Shown here: positions 34,757-48,578 of the stretch, in pieces | How the letters are laid out: each line of letters begins with the position of its first letter | Position numbering within the stretch: position 1 is the first letter of the stretch | Source of the DNA: Cunninghamia lanceolata | Taxonomy: Eukaryota; Streptophyta; Pinopsida; Cupressales; Cupressaceae | Assembly (NCBI GenBank): GCA_027924645.1 | Contig: BSBN01000293.1 | Coordinates: forward strand, 6,720,501 to 6,784,500 | Direction: 5' to 3' | Length of the DNA stretch: 64,000 nucleotides | Notes under the pieces: generated by a model | What the model saw: the letters and a program-made list of their open reading frames with translations, nothing else | Databases searched by the model: none | Told to the model about the DNA's origin: nothing | Made by a program: the position numbers and the translations under genes

Positions 34757-35578
34757 AGGGAAAATTATTCAAATTCAAACCCCTCATTTGTCGCCTACAA
34801 AATTAATTTCTCAAAAATTAAGTTCCCTTATTCTTCATCTACAACAAAAGCTTAGTCACAAGCTCTAATGTAACTTGGGTTTCTACGATTTACGGTGATG
34901 TCATGTTGTATTTCAAAAGTGTAATGATACTAGCCTTTTCCTTCCTCTCGAGGCCTGAATTTCATGGCCGTATTATTATATTAGGTATTTTCGTTGTAAA
35001 ATAAAATTAAAAATATGATGTGTCTTAGTATTTGAACAACTTCAAATGGATAACTCTCATCAAAGATTTGTTTGACAAGTAGGGTCAACCATCAAATTTA
35101 GGGGCTGTAGTTCCTCTTGATATGGTTTAATAGAGGTAATGATTTTTCTTTAACAATTTTGTATTTCACATAGATGACTCTTCTTATTATATCCAAACTC
35201 AATCATCTAGCCATTTATGCCTAAATATTTCATCCATACTTTAGACAATTTTCTTTGTGCACTTTTGATTCCACAATTTGTTATTTTAACTAGTTGTTTG
35301 AGATTTTTATGTTTTCACTATATTAAATTCAAGATATTTTCAGGGGACATTTTTATTGTAAACACTTGATGAGTCAAAGTTTTACTAGCTAATGCATTGT
35401 AATTTTAACTTTGATTGAAATAAAACTGATAACATAAACATATAACCACATGTCTAGTCAAATTGTTAAATTGGTTGATAGACAAAAGGAAGGTCATTGA
35501 TTCAAATCTTAGTATTAACCTTTTGCACACTGTTGATGTGAGAACCTTATATTAATCATGAAATAGAGTCTAATCTGA
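34757..35578. other. AT-rich DNA, partly duplicated near 60.6 and 63.8 kb
   Basis: No gene. The stretch 34757-34835 (AATAAGGGAAAATTATTCAA) matches 63940-64000. The stretch 34990-35105 (TTCGTTGTAAAATAAAATTA … GACAAGTAGGGTCAACC) matches 60565-60800 continued at 63813-63870. The order of these two blocks is reversed relative to the other copy. Confidence 0.7.
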
Positions 35579-35925
35579 TTGAAGAAGAGAAGTAGCCTCC
35601 CTTCTCATGGGCCTTCTCATGGCCCCTCTCATCTTCACATAATAAAAAGGTTTACAATAGAAAGTAGCCTACTAAGGATAGGCAAAAACACTAAGAGGGG
35701 GAGATGGACCGTCCTACCAACTACACACCTAATAAAAAGTAGCCTACTAAGCACAGACATGAACACTAGGAGGGGGAGATGGATCATCCTACCAAGTAAC
35801 CACCCAAATAGACAACTATTAGAAAAGAGAATCAAGGATCTCCTAGACCATCCTAAGGGCCTTGCACAAAAAGCAACACCAATACTCCCTAGCCTAGTCG
35901 TAGAGGCACAACAAAATCCTTGAGA
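35579..35925 (+). repeat. 75-bp tandem duplication with an open frame of 114 codons
   Basis: AAAGTAGCCTACTAAG occurs at 35661 and 35736, and both copies continue to AGGGGGAGATGGA and CCTACCAA. Before it, TTCTCATGG…CTCTCAT is repeated. The open frame is a product of the repeat and has no recognisable domain. It may be the leader of the gypsy relic that follows. Confidence 0.6.
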
Positions 35926-36790
35926 CCACCCTACATCATCCCAAAACATTTTTCACTTGAGGAAGGATTCCAAACCCTTCCATTAAGGAAGAGGTGAGAA
36001 AAATGATTCTATTTGTGTGAATAGATCTATTGATGGGGAATGGATGGTGGCAATCTCTAGATAATGCCACTAGGTGAAACTCTTCTCATGGTAAAAGGAG
36101 CACTCACCTATTGGTTAAGAGGAGATCATTTTGAATATGAGATATTTGTCAACAAATTAATAAAAAACTTTGGAAAGAAGAGTTGTAATGATAAGAAATT
36201 TTCATGTACTAAACAATTTTAGATAAAAAATATATGGACTAGAAAGGCATATTTTCATTCCTTGTGTGATGAAAAATGCCTCATTAAGTCTTGATGAGAG
36301 TGCACTATTTGATGCAACCATGCATTTATAACAATGAGGAATATAGTAATGGTTCACAACAAGAGAGTGTTAAAGTCAATTGTCAACACCAATTATCTGC
36401 AATGCAACTTCAATAATGAGGCGTATAAGATCATTGGATTTTGATGATGACAATATAAGGACTATGAAGTGATAAGGACTATGTTTCATGCAAAAAGTCT
36501 AGGAGAATGTCCCCTTGAGTGAAATTACAAATTCAAAATGGATGCACCAAAACTCCCACAAATTTGACCAAATCAAAACACAACATGTGAACATTCAATC
36601 TAAGATCCATCAAGATGATCAACACATAACAAGCCATAGAAAATGGCCACCGAAATGGACAATGAAGTATGTTTCAAGAGAACAACTTACAAGAAGCTCA
36701 GGAGGTACAAGAATCATTCCACATAGTACATAAAGATAAAAATTCCACAAAATGTGAAGTGCCATCAGAAAGAATAAATAGGGTCACTCA
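35926..36790. other. AT-rich DNA without recognisable genes
   Basis: Short frames only. Could be the leader or LTR remains of the gypsy relic downstream, but no primer site or second LTR was found. Confidence 0.35.
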
Positions 36791-38090
36791 AACCCCAAAG
36801 AAAAATAATCCATCTCAAGGTTGTACAACTTAAGGAATGGAGGAAGCCTCCCTCATAGACCTTATAGAGAGTTTGGTCCAACAGATCGAGTCCCTTGAGG
36901 CTAGGAGTGTTGAACAAAATTGCCAAAACAAAATTGAGGAAAAACCTAGGGCATAGGGAAATAATTTCATTAACAAGATAGAATCAAACCAAAGGACAAC
37001 ACAAAATAACCCTCATCTAAACTTCAATACTCAAAACACATATAATGAAGCATTCATGCCTCTTTTTCCCTCATCTTCCAACATGGCAAGTCTCAATCAA
37101 ATAGGTGGGATTCCTATGATGCAAAATCAACAACAAACAATCCCACCCAGTCGTCAAAACATAAACATGACACCATCCAGTCTTCCAAAATTTTTAGGAT
37201 TCGATAATCTAGCATACCCTTGCAACAAACACAACAAGCTCCAACTGAAGAGCTAATGTTTGGAGGAACAATACCCTCTACACATAACCCCCTTTTAGGA
37301 ACATACCTCAAGTATTTAAAGGAGCATCTTGACTACAACATTCGTCAAGCCATACTACCACATCCTCTACCTGAGCTTCCAAAATTTAAAGGAGAGGGTG
37401 ATCCCAACTCTCATATCAAGGCTTATGTCATAGTAGTGTGGGAACTCCTTCCTTGGGATGGGGTGGTAGCAAAGATTTTTCCAAAGACTTTGGAGGGTAT
37501 CACTCTAGAATGGTACTATTGACTTCGAGAAGCATCAATACACTCTTTTAGGCAATTCATTGATCAATTTGTGACTTTCTTTGACATAAAAAAACTAGTA
37601 AAGATAGTAATATGATAATTTTTAACAATCAAAGAAGAAGACAATGAGTTAGTCACAAATTTTATCACACTATGTAGGAAAGCTTTCTATTCTTCAACTA
37701 GCACACCAAACATGGATGATAAGCAACTTTGTGATCTCTTCTTACATGCTCTCAACAATGACATACAAGAAGGAGTTCAAAAACTCCATTACAAATCATA
37801 TGAAGAAGCACTTGAAAGTGCCCTTAAAATTGACCAAGCTGCTATTGATAGCAGAAGAAGGGAGTATGATGTCAATGGAAGGCTGATAACCTATAATAGA
37901 AATAATGAATCTTTGACAAACAACGAAGACATAGATGGGTCAACAAGCACTTCACCATCTAGGAACAATAGTGACCAAAATGTCAACAACTATCCCTTGA
38001 GAATTAACAAACACTCATACAACAATCATCATAAATCTCAAGATCACAATCATGATAAATATTTCTCATTTCACAAGAGAAGGGGGTGAT
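36790..38090 (+). pseudogene. Gypsy relic: gag
   Basis: Retrotransposon gag core: LPELPKFKGEGDPNSHIKAY near 37368, EGITLEWYY near 37495, then after a stop SFRQFIDQFV near 37540. Further on come NMDDKQLCDLFLHALNNDIQ near 37710 and KSYEEALESALKIDQAAID near 37795. The upstream 36790-37250 is Gln/Asn/Pro-rich. Phase changes and stops (for example near 37520 and 37610) show decay. It ends in a Ser/Asn/His-rich tail near 38085. Confidence 0.82.
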
Positions 38091-38439
38091 ATCAAGTCAT
38101 ATTAGGGGTACCATCATTTCATATCAATCCTCCCAAAATGTCAATAGGAAGCATTCATGGACACATTCTCACAGGATGAAAGAAATAATCCTAAAAGCCA
38201 TAAAAATTCCTTTCATAAAAACTCCTTAGGCCTTGTGGAATTAGATAAAGATTGAGAAATTTGTGTCAGCCAAGAATCGGAACAATCAAATGGCACCTCT
38301 GGCAATTCAAATTATTCACACATGTTAGAACTTCTCAAAAGTTATCCTATGCACAAGAACACTCTCCTCAAAGCCTTAGATCTAGGCCATCTAGTTTAAA
38401 ACACTTGAAGTGAAAAGTGTTCTTCAACATTTGATTTTA

Positions 38440-39232
38440 AAAAGTTACCCTTAGACAATGACGTAGCTAAAGAGGGTGATCTCTCCCTCCATCTAATAGT
38501 CAAAGTTCAAAACTATTCCATTAAATGTGTAATGATCAATCTGATGGGTCTTTAATCAACATAGTCTCTCTCTCTCTTCTTCAAGGAATGGGATATGACA
38601 AAACTCAAATCACAAAAAAAAACTTCAATCCTTAGAATTCATGATAACCCAAATAGTCAAACCATGGGAAAGGTTTTAATCTTCAGGTAAAATTGGTCCC
38701 CAAAACCATTCCAACTAAATTTTATGTCATAAACAAAGAAACCATTTACAACATGATCCAAGGAAGACCTTGGATCCATAGGATGGGGGTTGTTTCCTCC
38801 ACATTATTTCAAGAAATACATTTCTTGCACATGGGACAAAACCACGTCATCAAAGATCCTGATCCTTTCAACCTTTATAGAGTTGAACAAGTCAGAAACA
38901 AGGGAAAGACCATGGAATACACTAGTGACCCAAAAATCAACACTTTTGAAAAAGGAGAGACATCAAAACAAATTACAAATGTAGCCAAGACCTCAAAATG
39001 TATAGGAAAGGGGGAAACAAGAGAATTACCCTTTGATCCCCACTCAACAAAGTCTTATGCTCCATTCAACTTAGTGACCATTCCAATCGAGCCAATCATA
39101 AACATTCATATGATTGAAATCATGACTAAAGAAGAAGAACTAAAACCCACACAAAAAACTAGGAGAGTCAATACCAACCTCAATTGCCCCTCAAAATTTC
39201 AAAACAAACTTGGGAACTCAACAAGAACATAA
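38440..39232 (+). pseudogene. Gypsy relic: protease remains
   Basis: A protease-like stretch runs from about 38450 (LPLDNDVAKEGDLSLHLIV, SLLQGMGYDK). The active-site DTG-type motif is no longer readable (MINLMGL). It is followed by YNMIQGRPWIHRMGVVSSTL near 38745, the phrase that closes plant gypsy proteases. The rest to 39232 is a charged linker. Phases change between pieces. Confidence 0.75.
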
Positions 39233-39264
39233 AATGATAATGATAGGGGGGAAATCACCAAACA

Positions 39265-39477
39265 ATGAAACATGTGAATACACAAAACTACTCAATAAAT
39301 ACAAAGACATCTTTACACCAATTCTTTGAGTGTCCTTGCAAATACTTTCAAGTGAAGATTAGACCAAATTGGATAGGTCCATACGTAGTTAAGGAAGATG
39401 TCAGAAATGATGCTTGCATCTTGTGCATTATGGAAGGAGAAGAGTTCAATATCTCAAAACTTTGTAAAATCCTATAA
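39265..39477 (+). pseudogene. Gypsy relic: integrase C-terminal tail
   Basis: FECPCKYFQVKIRPNWIGPY followed by VVKEDVRNDACILCIMEGE matches the extreme C-terminal part of gypsy integrase. It lies only about 40 bp after the protease linker, so RT, RNase H and most of integrase have been deleted. Confidence 0.75.
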
Positions 39478-39479
39478 AA

Positions 39480-41561
39480 ATCCTCAAAAAAAAATTTCAA
39501 AAATCCACAAAGAGCATAAAAGCATGAAAGATAAAAATTTCACATTCTTAATTCTATTCCATCATGCATATTGTGAGTGTCATGATCTTGCTCAATTTTT
39601 GTCCTAATAAGGAGTCCAAAGTTGCTTAGGTATAGGTTGACCTTTTGAGCTTTTGAGATCCCATAACAATTCATGTTTACCACTTATTACTATTACCCTA
39701 AATTACATTCCCAATGATTCCAATCAAAGCCTAGCCATTATCTCTACATTGATCCCCGTCTTAATGATGAATGTTGTTAAGTCTAAGCAAAGTTAGTATT
39801 AAAACCCATAGTATTCAAAGGAAGCTTGCAAGTAGACCTTCCCCAGTCTTCCCTAGTAGAAAGGAAGTTCGACTAGACTATGAAAACTTTTGGTGGTGCT
39901 CATCCCCTTATCTTTCCTATCCAAAAACGTTAAGAGGATCAAAACTTTGAAAGAAGCAATCTAAAATACAAGTGAATAAAAAAATGAGTGATATAAAAAA
40001 TGAGTGATGAGAAAAGAGAGAATAGAGAGACCAAACCTGTTAGATATCCAAAATTACTCAGAAAGTTCAAAAGCATTCATTCCCATAAATGTCAAAATAT
40101 AAAAAAAAATGAGAAAATCAAGTCAGGGTTGTAAAAATACAAAAAAGGAGAGAAAAACATAAAAAAGAGAGTTACAAAAAAAAGAGCGATAAAAAGAAGA
40201 TTGTTGAATGTCTGTACCTTTAGGTGGAGATAAATCTAAGCTCAAATCTTCAAGGGTGACATTCTATCAGACAAAGTAAAAGAGAAAGGTACACACCACA
40301 CACAAGCACTAGCTAAGCAAAGTCAACGGTCTAATAGTCTTAGGACCATATTCTATCTTGGGACCCTTATTTTTCCCCTATTTCCTTTACCCTAGGTCTA
40401 TCTTGTTGGCCATCTATGATCTAAGTCAAGCGAAAACTAGTAAAATTTGTTACTTGTCCAAGTTGAAATCTTGTCAAATTGTTTTATCTAGATAAGGATC
40501 AATGTTCAGCCTCCAACAAAGCTTAGAATTAGAAGCATTCCATCTTCTCCCCGCTCCCACTTGATTCCCTTATCCCATCCCAAAGATTGATAAGTCTCTT
40601 TATACCAAGTTCACTCACAATCCCCTAGGTCAAAAATCCTACTTAAGGGTAGTCATATTGTTTATTCCACCTGCATACATGCCATCATGAAAAATAAAAG
40701 CAATAAAACATGTCATAACATCATGGCATCCATAACACTTAGAATATAGTACTTTGCATTTCATATTTGTGAATCACATTCAAACATATTGCATGTCCTT
40801 CATATCAGAAAAAAGATAAAAACAAATTGCATCATCCATATGTGATCATGTTAGGCATGTGTTCTCATAATAAAAATATAAGCTCTAGCCAACCATATGC
40901 ACAAAAGGGAAAGTGAAGTACAAGATGTTTACTAAAGCTATGTATAGATCTCATCCAATCAAATCTTGTAACAATAAGTGTAAGAGAATATCTGAGCATA
41001 AGTCACTCTTCCAATAAGTCAAAATAGCAAAATTGCGTAGTCAAGTGCACACGTCTCCCCATGCAAGGAGGTAAGGGTCTAAATATTTTCAATAAACATA
41101 GGTCTTCCAAAGACCTCAAGGAGTGTCAAATCAATCCTTTGCAAAATATCCAAATAAACTATAAAAATTAGGAAAATAAAAAAAAAACCTAAAAGAATTG
41201 TAAAACATTAAAAGTCCCTAAAAATTGAATATGTTCTTCAAAATTTACAAAAAAGGAGAATATATTCTTCTCCTGTCTATCTTAGCACATCTTTTATTTC
41301 CATAGTGCTCTTGCACCCTTGTTTTGCATGCTTGCATCTTTATAGGTCCCCTATTGAAGCGAAATGACTCACATATACATACAATGCGATCAACATTACA
41401 TTTAATCATCTCAAATTTAGTATTTATTGTAAAAATGTTTTAAATGTCAAACTAATGGTAGTTATTGTAGGTACAATTGTGGGAAATCTACAATAGGTAA
41501 GGCATAGTTTGGGAATGGTACCTACCTTTCATGTAGATTATCGTCCCCGAGGGGGCAAATA
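39480..41561. other. Non-coding 3' part of the gypsy relic
   Basis: AT-rich, with several A-runs and AAAAATGAGTGAT/AAAGAGAG repeats at 39980-40200. It ends in a candidate polypurine tract, CCGAGGGGGCAAATA (41547-41561), just before TGTAAGCAC. No gene seen. Confidence 0.45.
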
Positions 41562-44500
41562 TGTAAGCACTAAAAATATGTACAACCTCCATGAGGACCT
41601 TATGATGATGTAAATCCTAATCACGTACATGTAAGCATGAATATAATGTCCTCTCATTAGTGCTTCTCTTGGTGACATGTGCCTTTGTTTTTTTTCACTT
41701 TTCTTGTGCTTCTCTAACCTTCCAAGGTCCTGCACACTATCCTCCTAGTCACCTAACCCATCTTCAACAAACTACTCCTGTCACTTTCTATCCTTGATGA
41801 CATGACTAATCCACATCACAAGAGGTGAAATCAATCTTCCTTCACCATCCATTATTTCTTCCCATCCATCCGACTCACTTTCCAATTGGCTACCAAACTT
41901 TTTAGGGCCTGAGAGACTGATAAGATGCCCTAAGAAAAATGGTTTGAAAGTATAAATTCATGACACTTTCAAGAAAAACTAATAGCACCATTGTGTAGAG
42001 CTCAAAAAATCATGCAATTTAAAAAAATTGGCACCCAAAGAGGAGTCTGTATGTGCTCAAACAAGCTCTCAAAAGTTCTATGATCAATTTAGAAAAAAAC
42101 TGTTTCTAGGTTGCCCTTGGGTGACCCACCTCATATGCATCATTTTGACTTGTTTGTGAAGGTTGACTACATACTTAACCCTAAAAAAAATTCTCATCCC
42201 TTCAAATCACTCATAGTACCTTGCACATTAGGATCTCCCCTATGCAAGGGGATCTCCCTCGGGTGACCTTATTGTGCAACATGATCTCCCCCGAGTGATT
42301 TGGACTAATGAAAGGGGCAACCCATGAGTGACCCTGTCATGTTTCCAGCTACAAATTATCTTTTAGTTTGGGCCCAAAATTAACTATATTTTGACCCAAA
42401 TTTGCTCCAAATTGATCCTCAATTGTGTGACTCACCTTCCCTAATTGATCATCAACTTTTCTAACTAATTCAAGACTCCCAATTAGTCCATTATAACTCA
42501 CAAATTAATTCTTCTTATCTCTCAATCAATCTCATGCACACTCCATTTCTTCTTCTGTGAGAGGCTATCAAATCTTGTTCACTTCCTAATCAATCGAACT
42601 CTTTGTCCAATCAACCTTGTTAACTCTTCAATCAAATTGAGTTAACTTCTTAATTAATTCCACCTTTCATGACCTCTTCCAAACTATAAATATCCCTCAT
42701 ATCTTCATTATTTCTCAAGTTGGAGAATACTCTTCCCTTCTTCACAAGCTTTTTCAAATCTTTTTCATGATAGGCCTTTGAGCCTCTTTCTTCATTTATT
42801 TCTTTAATTTTTTAAAGATTCCAATATTTCTTCTCATTAGTTTCATTGTTGCCAAGCTTCAAAACTTTCCCATAGGAGGCAATTTCATCTATGCAACCAA
42901 GCTTTTCTAGTTTTTGCTCTCCACAAGCATTCTTCTGCTCACACAAGACTTAATATGAGCCTTTTCTTTTATTGTTTTTATGCTCAAGCTATACCAAAAG
43001 CTTCTTATTGTGTCATTACACTACTCATTTTGCAAGCCATAGGCTCTCTTAGCTCACATTGACCTCATATTTCAAAGCTTTCTCAAGCTATTTTTGCATC
43101 CCTTCCCTATTGTTGCCAAGAGGAGATTCCCAGTATTACCAGAGGATGAAGAGGTTGTTAATACAAGGATTCTTGAGGGTAGTGGAGGCTTGTGCATTGA
43201 CACATTCTAGGTTCTTGCATGTTTTATGGTAGTAATTAGATAATCTCAAAAATTCTCTTGGAGAATAATTTCGTATTACAATTTCCTTGATAGGCTAGAT
43301 AGAATTGTATTGTTGGATTAGTTTATTTCAACCAACTTACATTATTAAATTAATTTATTTCTAAGTACTTTCATTTCCTGGAGTAATTGAAATCAAAACA
43401 CCAAAAAATACCAAAAACATAGATTAAGATTGCATTAGGTATTAAACTCATTTTAGAATTGTATTCATATTTGAATTCTAGATTAATTAAAAACACTTTC
43501 TTTTAAAAATCCATAAAAAGAACAAAAAAAAAGTTATCTTGAATACATATAGAATGTATACATACAAAAACAAAAAAGCAATAAAAAAAACAAGCATCAC
43601 ATAAAGAGGGAAACGCTTGATTTCATCATGAGGTCAACCAAAATCAAAACAAGGTGAAAACTCAAGTAAACCCTTGATTTCAGATCACGAGGTCAACATA
43701 AGTCAACTCAAGTAAACCAATTCAATAAACTCAAAGCAAAGAAAATCAAAACCTTAGGTCATCACCCTAAGTCAAACATAATTCAACTCAAGGGTAACTC
43801 TAACCAACTCTCTTGGTTCAGGGTCACAGATGTGCCCTGAGCTTAAGGGTGAGTGGGTGAGGGCAATCCTTGAAGAGATTGAGGAATTATACCCCAGGCC
43901 TCAACATGATCAATTTACAATCCAAGAGAAACAACATAAGCTAAGGTTACTTCAAACATAAGTCATCATACAATAGTTTGAAGAGAGACTCCAACTTCAA
44001 TGGAACACAAAATAAATCAACCGACAACCCAGTCAACATTGGAATCTTAGGAACCCGAATAGGATAACAATAATTAGTGACCATTTGGGTCATATAATTA
44101 TCTCAACTATAACAATCACTGAACAACACATAAGAAACAATACATAGGAAAGTCCCCAGGACTAACCGACCACTCTTCGTGAAGTCTAGCTCTCAAGGAG
44201 TAGGACCACCCCTATGTCTCACTTCCTCTTGATTGGCTTCTACCATGAGAGCAAGTGTGATGTGGAGGTTTTCCCATGGCAAGGAGAGGGTCCCATGTGC
44301 TTTGTCAAAGCTAACTTGACTGCCCCATACAACTGAGTAATGTTTTTGAGTGTACAGTCACATGTCACCAAAAGTGTAATAAAGGTGCTCAAATTCTAAG
44401 GATCACTTTAAAATTTATTAACCCTATTAGGACCCCATTTCCTTGCAAAAAAATTTCATATGTTATACTTTGTAAAAAAAAAATTTAATTCCCACTTTCA

Positions 44501-44900
44501 ACCATTAGTGGTCTATATTTATAAATATTTTAAGAAACTATCTACAATTCTTTCCCATAGGACTTAAAAATATGACCCAATCAAAATACCAATTAAAATA
44601 TAGAATCTACTTAGATCATTGATAATTATTCTAAAAACATTTGTAGTTAAAAAATTGCATGTTTAGTTGGTGGATAAGTACAACTACTAATCACTGGTTA
44701 AGTGATTTTGACACAATAGTACTATTTTCTAAAGACAAGTAATAATAATAAAGATTATTTTACAAAAGTTATTTTGATATCACAAGGGTCCATTGGATCT
44801 ACAATTTCAAAAGTCAAAAAATTCACTTAGAATCAACTGGTATATTAACATAGTACAACTTGTTTAGGTACAACCCAATTTTCAACTATACGAAATTGAA
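41562..44900 (+). other. Candidate 3' LTR of the gypsy relic and AT-rich DNA, no genes
   Basis: TGTAAGCACTAAAAATATG directly after the purine tract is a plausible LTR start. The other LTR was not found, so the right boundary is unknown. Repeats inside: GATCTCCC…GGGTGACC-like phrases at 42220-42330, and GAGGTCAAC…CTCAAGTAAACC twice at 43630-43715. No coding region is recognisable. Confidence 0.35.
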
Positions 44901-44919
44901 TTACCATTTTCAATGTATT

Positions 44920-45070
44920 ACTAGCATGTATAATATATTAAGAAATATTAATAATATAATTAATATATTAATATTAATATAAATATAATAAATGAATATA
45001 AATATAAATATATTATATTATAATTAATATAATAATACTATATAGATATATCTTAAATAACATATTAATT
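44920..45070. repeat. AT-only low-complexity tract
   Basis: Long run of TAATATATTAATAT-type sequence of almost pure A and T. Confidence 0.85.
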
Positions 45071-45195
45071 AACCTAATTATGTTGAGTGGTATTAAAAAT
45101 AAGACACAAAGTGCCACGCAGTAACCATTTACATAAAAACTAAAACACAATCAACATGTATGTAAGATAAAATAACTTTTAAAGTAAATAAAAAT

Positions 45196-48100
45196 TATTG
45201 TTTAAATATGGATATTCTTCTGATACAAGAAACCAAGGTGGAGATTACATATTTTTAGGAGTTTATTCCATGTCTTTGGAAGGGTGGAGAGGGATTGATG
45301 GTGGATGTTGATGTTACTGCTAGGGGACTGGCTATTCTATGGAACCGAAAATTGTTCTTAGGCATTCTCATTTCCCAATCACACTATTGCTTGATAGTTA
45401 GATTCAAGGTGCTTCAGGAGAATGATACTTTTTTTATTTCCAATGTTCATGGACCAAATTTGGAATCATATCAGGTCAAGGCATGGTAGGATTTAAAGGC
45501 TTTTAGAGAGGTAGATAAGGTGGATAACTAGACTCTAGGAGGGGATTTCAATGCCACTCTTAGCCTAGAAGAGAAGAAGGGTGGTAGTAATTCTACAACT
45601 TCTATTTCTCATTCTTTCAAAGACTTCTATGGGGCCCTATCATTGGTAGATATTACCCCTAAATTTGGCTAGTTCACTTGGGATAATAGATACACTGGGG
45701 AGGAGAATATTCTATGTAGATTAGATAGATTTCTAGTGAATTCAGAATGGATGTTGGACCCTATTTTATTTTTCTCTAAAGTCATTCAATTTGGTGACTC
45801 AGATCATTGGCCAATGGAGTTGGTCCTACATAGAAGTAGGAAGCCCTTTGATTCTCCCTTTAATATGTAGGTTTTTTAGTGTGAGCACTTTGATTTCCTC
45901 AAGGCCCTTGAGGAGTGGTGGAAGGTGAACATCAGGGAATGTAAGAGGTATAGAATTTACAAAAAAATTATCATGGTAAAGATCAAAGTGAAGAGAAGGA
46001 ATAAGGAAAACATGGGCAACCTCTTTGCCAAGAAGAATATCATGGAATTGAAGCTACAAGAAATACAAACCATAATATCAGATTTTAGATTCACTATAGA
46101 ATTAAGAGCCTAAGAAAATACCTTGATTAAAGAAATCAATAGAATTTTGAAGATGGAAGATATTTTTGTTAGAAAAAATCAACGATGAAATGGCTCAATG
46201 AGGGGGATCAAAATATGAAGTTCTTTCATCATTATACCAACATTAGAAGACAACACAATATGATTGTAAGCATTCAACTCCCCTTGGGGAACATGGTGGA
46301 GGATATGGAAGCTATTATGAAATAAGGTTTGAGTTTTTTTAAGGAGTTACTAAATTCTACCCACTAAGAAGATTTGACCACATAGGAAATGAAGCTCAAA
46401 TTGACAATTTACTGAAGTTGTTCTCTATGGAGGAAATTTGACAAGATACATTTTTATTAGGGGCTAGGAAGGCATTGATCTTGAATATCTTTCAGGAGCA
46501 ATTCTTCCAAAAATTTTGGAATGTGGTGTGAGAGGATGTATGGCTAGTAGTAGAAGAGTGCAAGACCTAAAAAGCTATGAGGAGGGTATGGGATACTGCC
46601 TTTATTTATCTCATTCCTAAGAATAAGGATCCAAAATAATTTGATGAATTAAGGTCTATTGTGCTTTGTAATACTATATATATGATTATTACTAAAGCCA
46701 TGGCCATGAGACTTAAGAAATGTTTGGAGGGTCTCATCTTTGAAGAGAAGAGTGACATTTTGAAGCGTAGATAAATTTTGGATGGGATAATAATTGCTCA
46801 TGAAATAATACATTCCACCAAAGGTAATAAAAATAATGGAATAATCATTAAACTTGACATGAATAAGACATATGATATAATTTTCCCAGAATTTTTTGTC
46901 AAAGTAATGAGAGAGTTTGGGTTTTATGAAGATCGATGCAAGTGGATATACATTTGTATATCCTTTGTTTCTTATGCCTTAATCATCAATAACTCCCCTA
47001 CTAAGTTCTTCAATGCACATCAAGGTTTAAGACAAGGTGATCTCCTCTCCCCTTCTTGTTCTTTATTGTTGCTAAGGTGCTAGGTAGGGTGCTGAAAGAT
47101 GAAGTTGCTAAGGGAAACTTGAAAGGGCTCTAAGTGTCTAGAGGAATAAGGAATGTTACTAATCTATAGTTTGTGGATGACACACTTATTTTTGGTGAGG
47201 CTAGTACCAAATAAGCTATAATTATTAAAAATATTTTCGTACAATATGAGAACGCAGTGGGACAAAGAGTCAATTCCAATAAATCTAGGGTTTTCTTTCT
47301 TAAAAGATCAATGTATGGAATGTTTTGAGGTTTAGCAGATCTAAGATTTTGCAAACAATAAGCTTCTTTGTAAGTATTTGGGGATGCCACTTGTAGACAA
47401 AGAACTTTACAGATTGAATGGAAAGTTGTAATTGACAGAGTGCAAAGCAAGCTAGCCTCCAAGAAAAGAAAGTGACTATTCTTTGCTAGCAAAATCACAC
47501 TCATCAAATCCTCCCTAGCTTCTATTCCAATTTATGTAATATTAGTCTTATACATTCATAGAAAAGTGGTCTCCACTCTAGAGTCTTCTTAGCATAGACT
47601 CCTTAGGTGTTGTAGTAAGTCTAATCGTAAGTATAGGTTGGTAAAATGGGATGATCTATGCTCATCTAAAAAGTAGTGTGGTTTAGGCTTTAGGCAATGC
47701 ATGAGGATGAATAAGGCCTTAGGAGCCAAGTTGGCATGGAGAATATATGAGAAAAAAGATAGGTTGTGGAGTAGGGTGCTATAATTGAAGTATATGGGGA
47801 ATGGCTTGGATAATCTATTTTGGTATACAAACACTTTCCCACGTGGTTCCAACATATGGAATTTCATAAGCAGCTATTGTAAACTCATTGGCCTAGATGT
47901 AAGATGGAGATTGGGTAGAGAGGATAAAATAAAATTTTGGCATGATTGTTGGCTATGGGATTCTACATTGGTGAAAATTTAACAATTCCATCCTCTTGCT
48001 TCTCACTTTGAAGCTTGTATTGGTAGTTTAGCCAAGAAATACTGGTCCTCTTATTTTGAAGTCACTTCCCCCTATTTATAAACTAGATGAAGCTTGCTCT

Positions 48101-48578
48101 ACCCTCAAGGTGAGGCTTTCCAATTGAACCATCTCTTCTTCAAATAGGGAAAATTCCTTGGTTTGGAGTGGGCATGGTAGTGGTTAGGTTTCAGTTAGTG
48201 CTATCTATCTAAGTTTCAGATCAAAAGTGGTCCCTCCTTACTTTGCTAGTAATGAAATATGCATACATATATGTATGCATAAGGTGTATTCTTTTTTGTG
48301 CCTCACATGCAAGAGGCAGGATTTAACATCAGATATACTTTAGATACTTTTAAAGGTTGGTGCTTTAAAATGTGTGATGTGTGGAAGGAATGTTGAAGAC
48401 AATGGCCATTTAATTTTACATTGTGATTTTTCTTTGAAGTTGTGGCATTGGTTTCTAGATAGATGGGGGTTGGTTTGCATCACTCTACCTAATATCTCCT
48501 ACCTTCTAACCAGATGGTCACTAAAGATTAAGATTCATGGGTTGAAATTGATTTGGGATTATTTCCTAGCCATGGTGG
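45196..48578 (+). mobile_element. L1-type LINE, 5' part, decayed
   Basis: The endonuclease begins near 45210 (MDILLIQETKVE), which suggests 5' truncation. It continues with LGGDFNATLS near 45540, FTWDNRY near 45680 and SDHWPMELV near 45800. RT is recognisable: LRSIVLCNTIY near 46650, KLDMNKTYD near 46852, QGLRQGDLLSP near 47022 and FVDDTLIFGE near 47172. The RT-associated zinc knuckle is near 48374 (CGRNVEDNGHLILHC). Many stops. It is interrupted at 48578 by an intact copia and resumes at 55692. The candidate duplication AAATAAAAAT at 45186 and 57522 is too AT-rich to be trusted. Confidence 0.88.
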
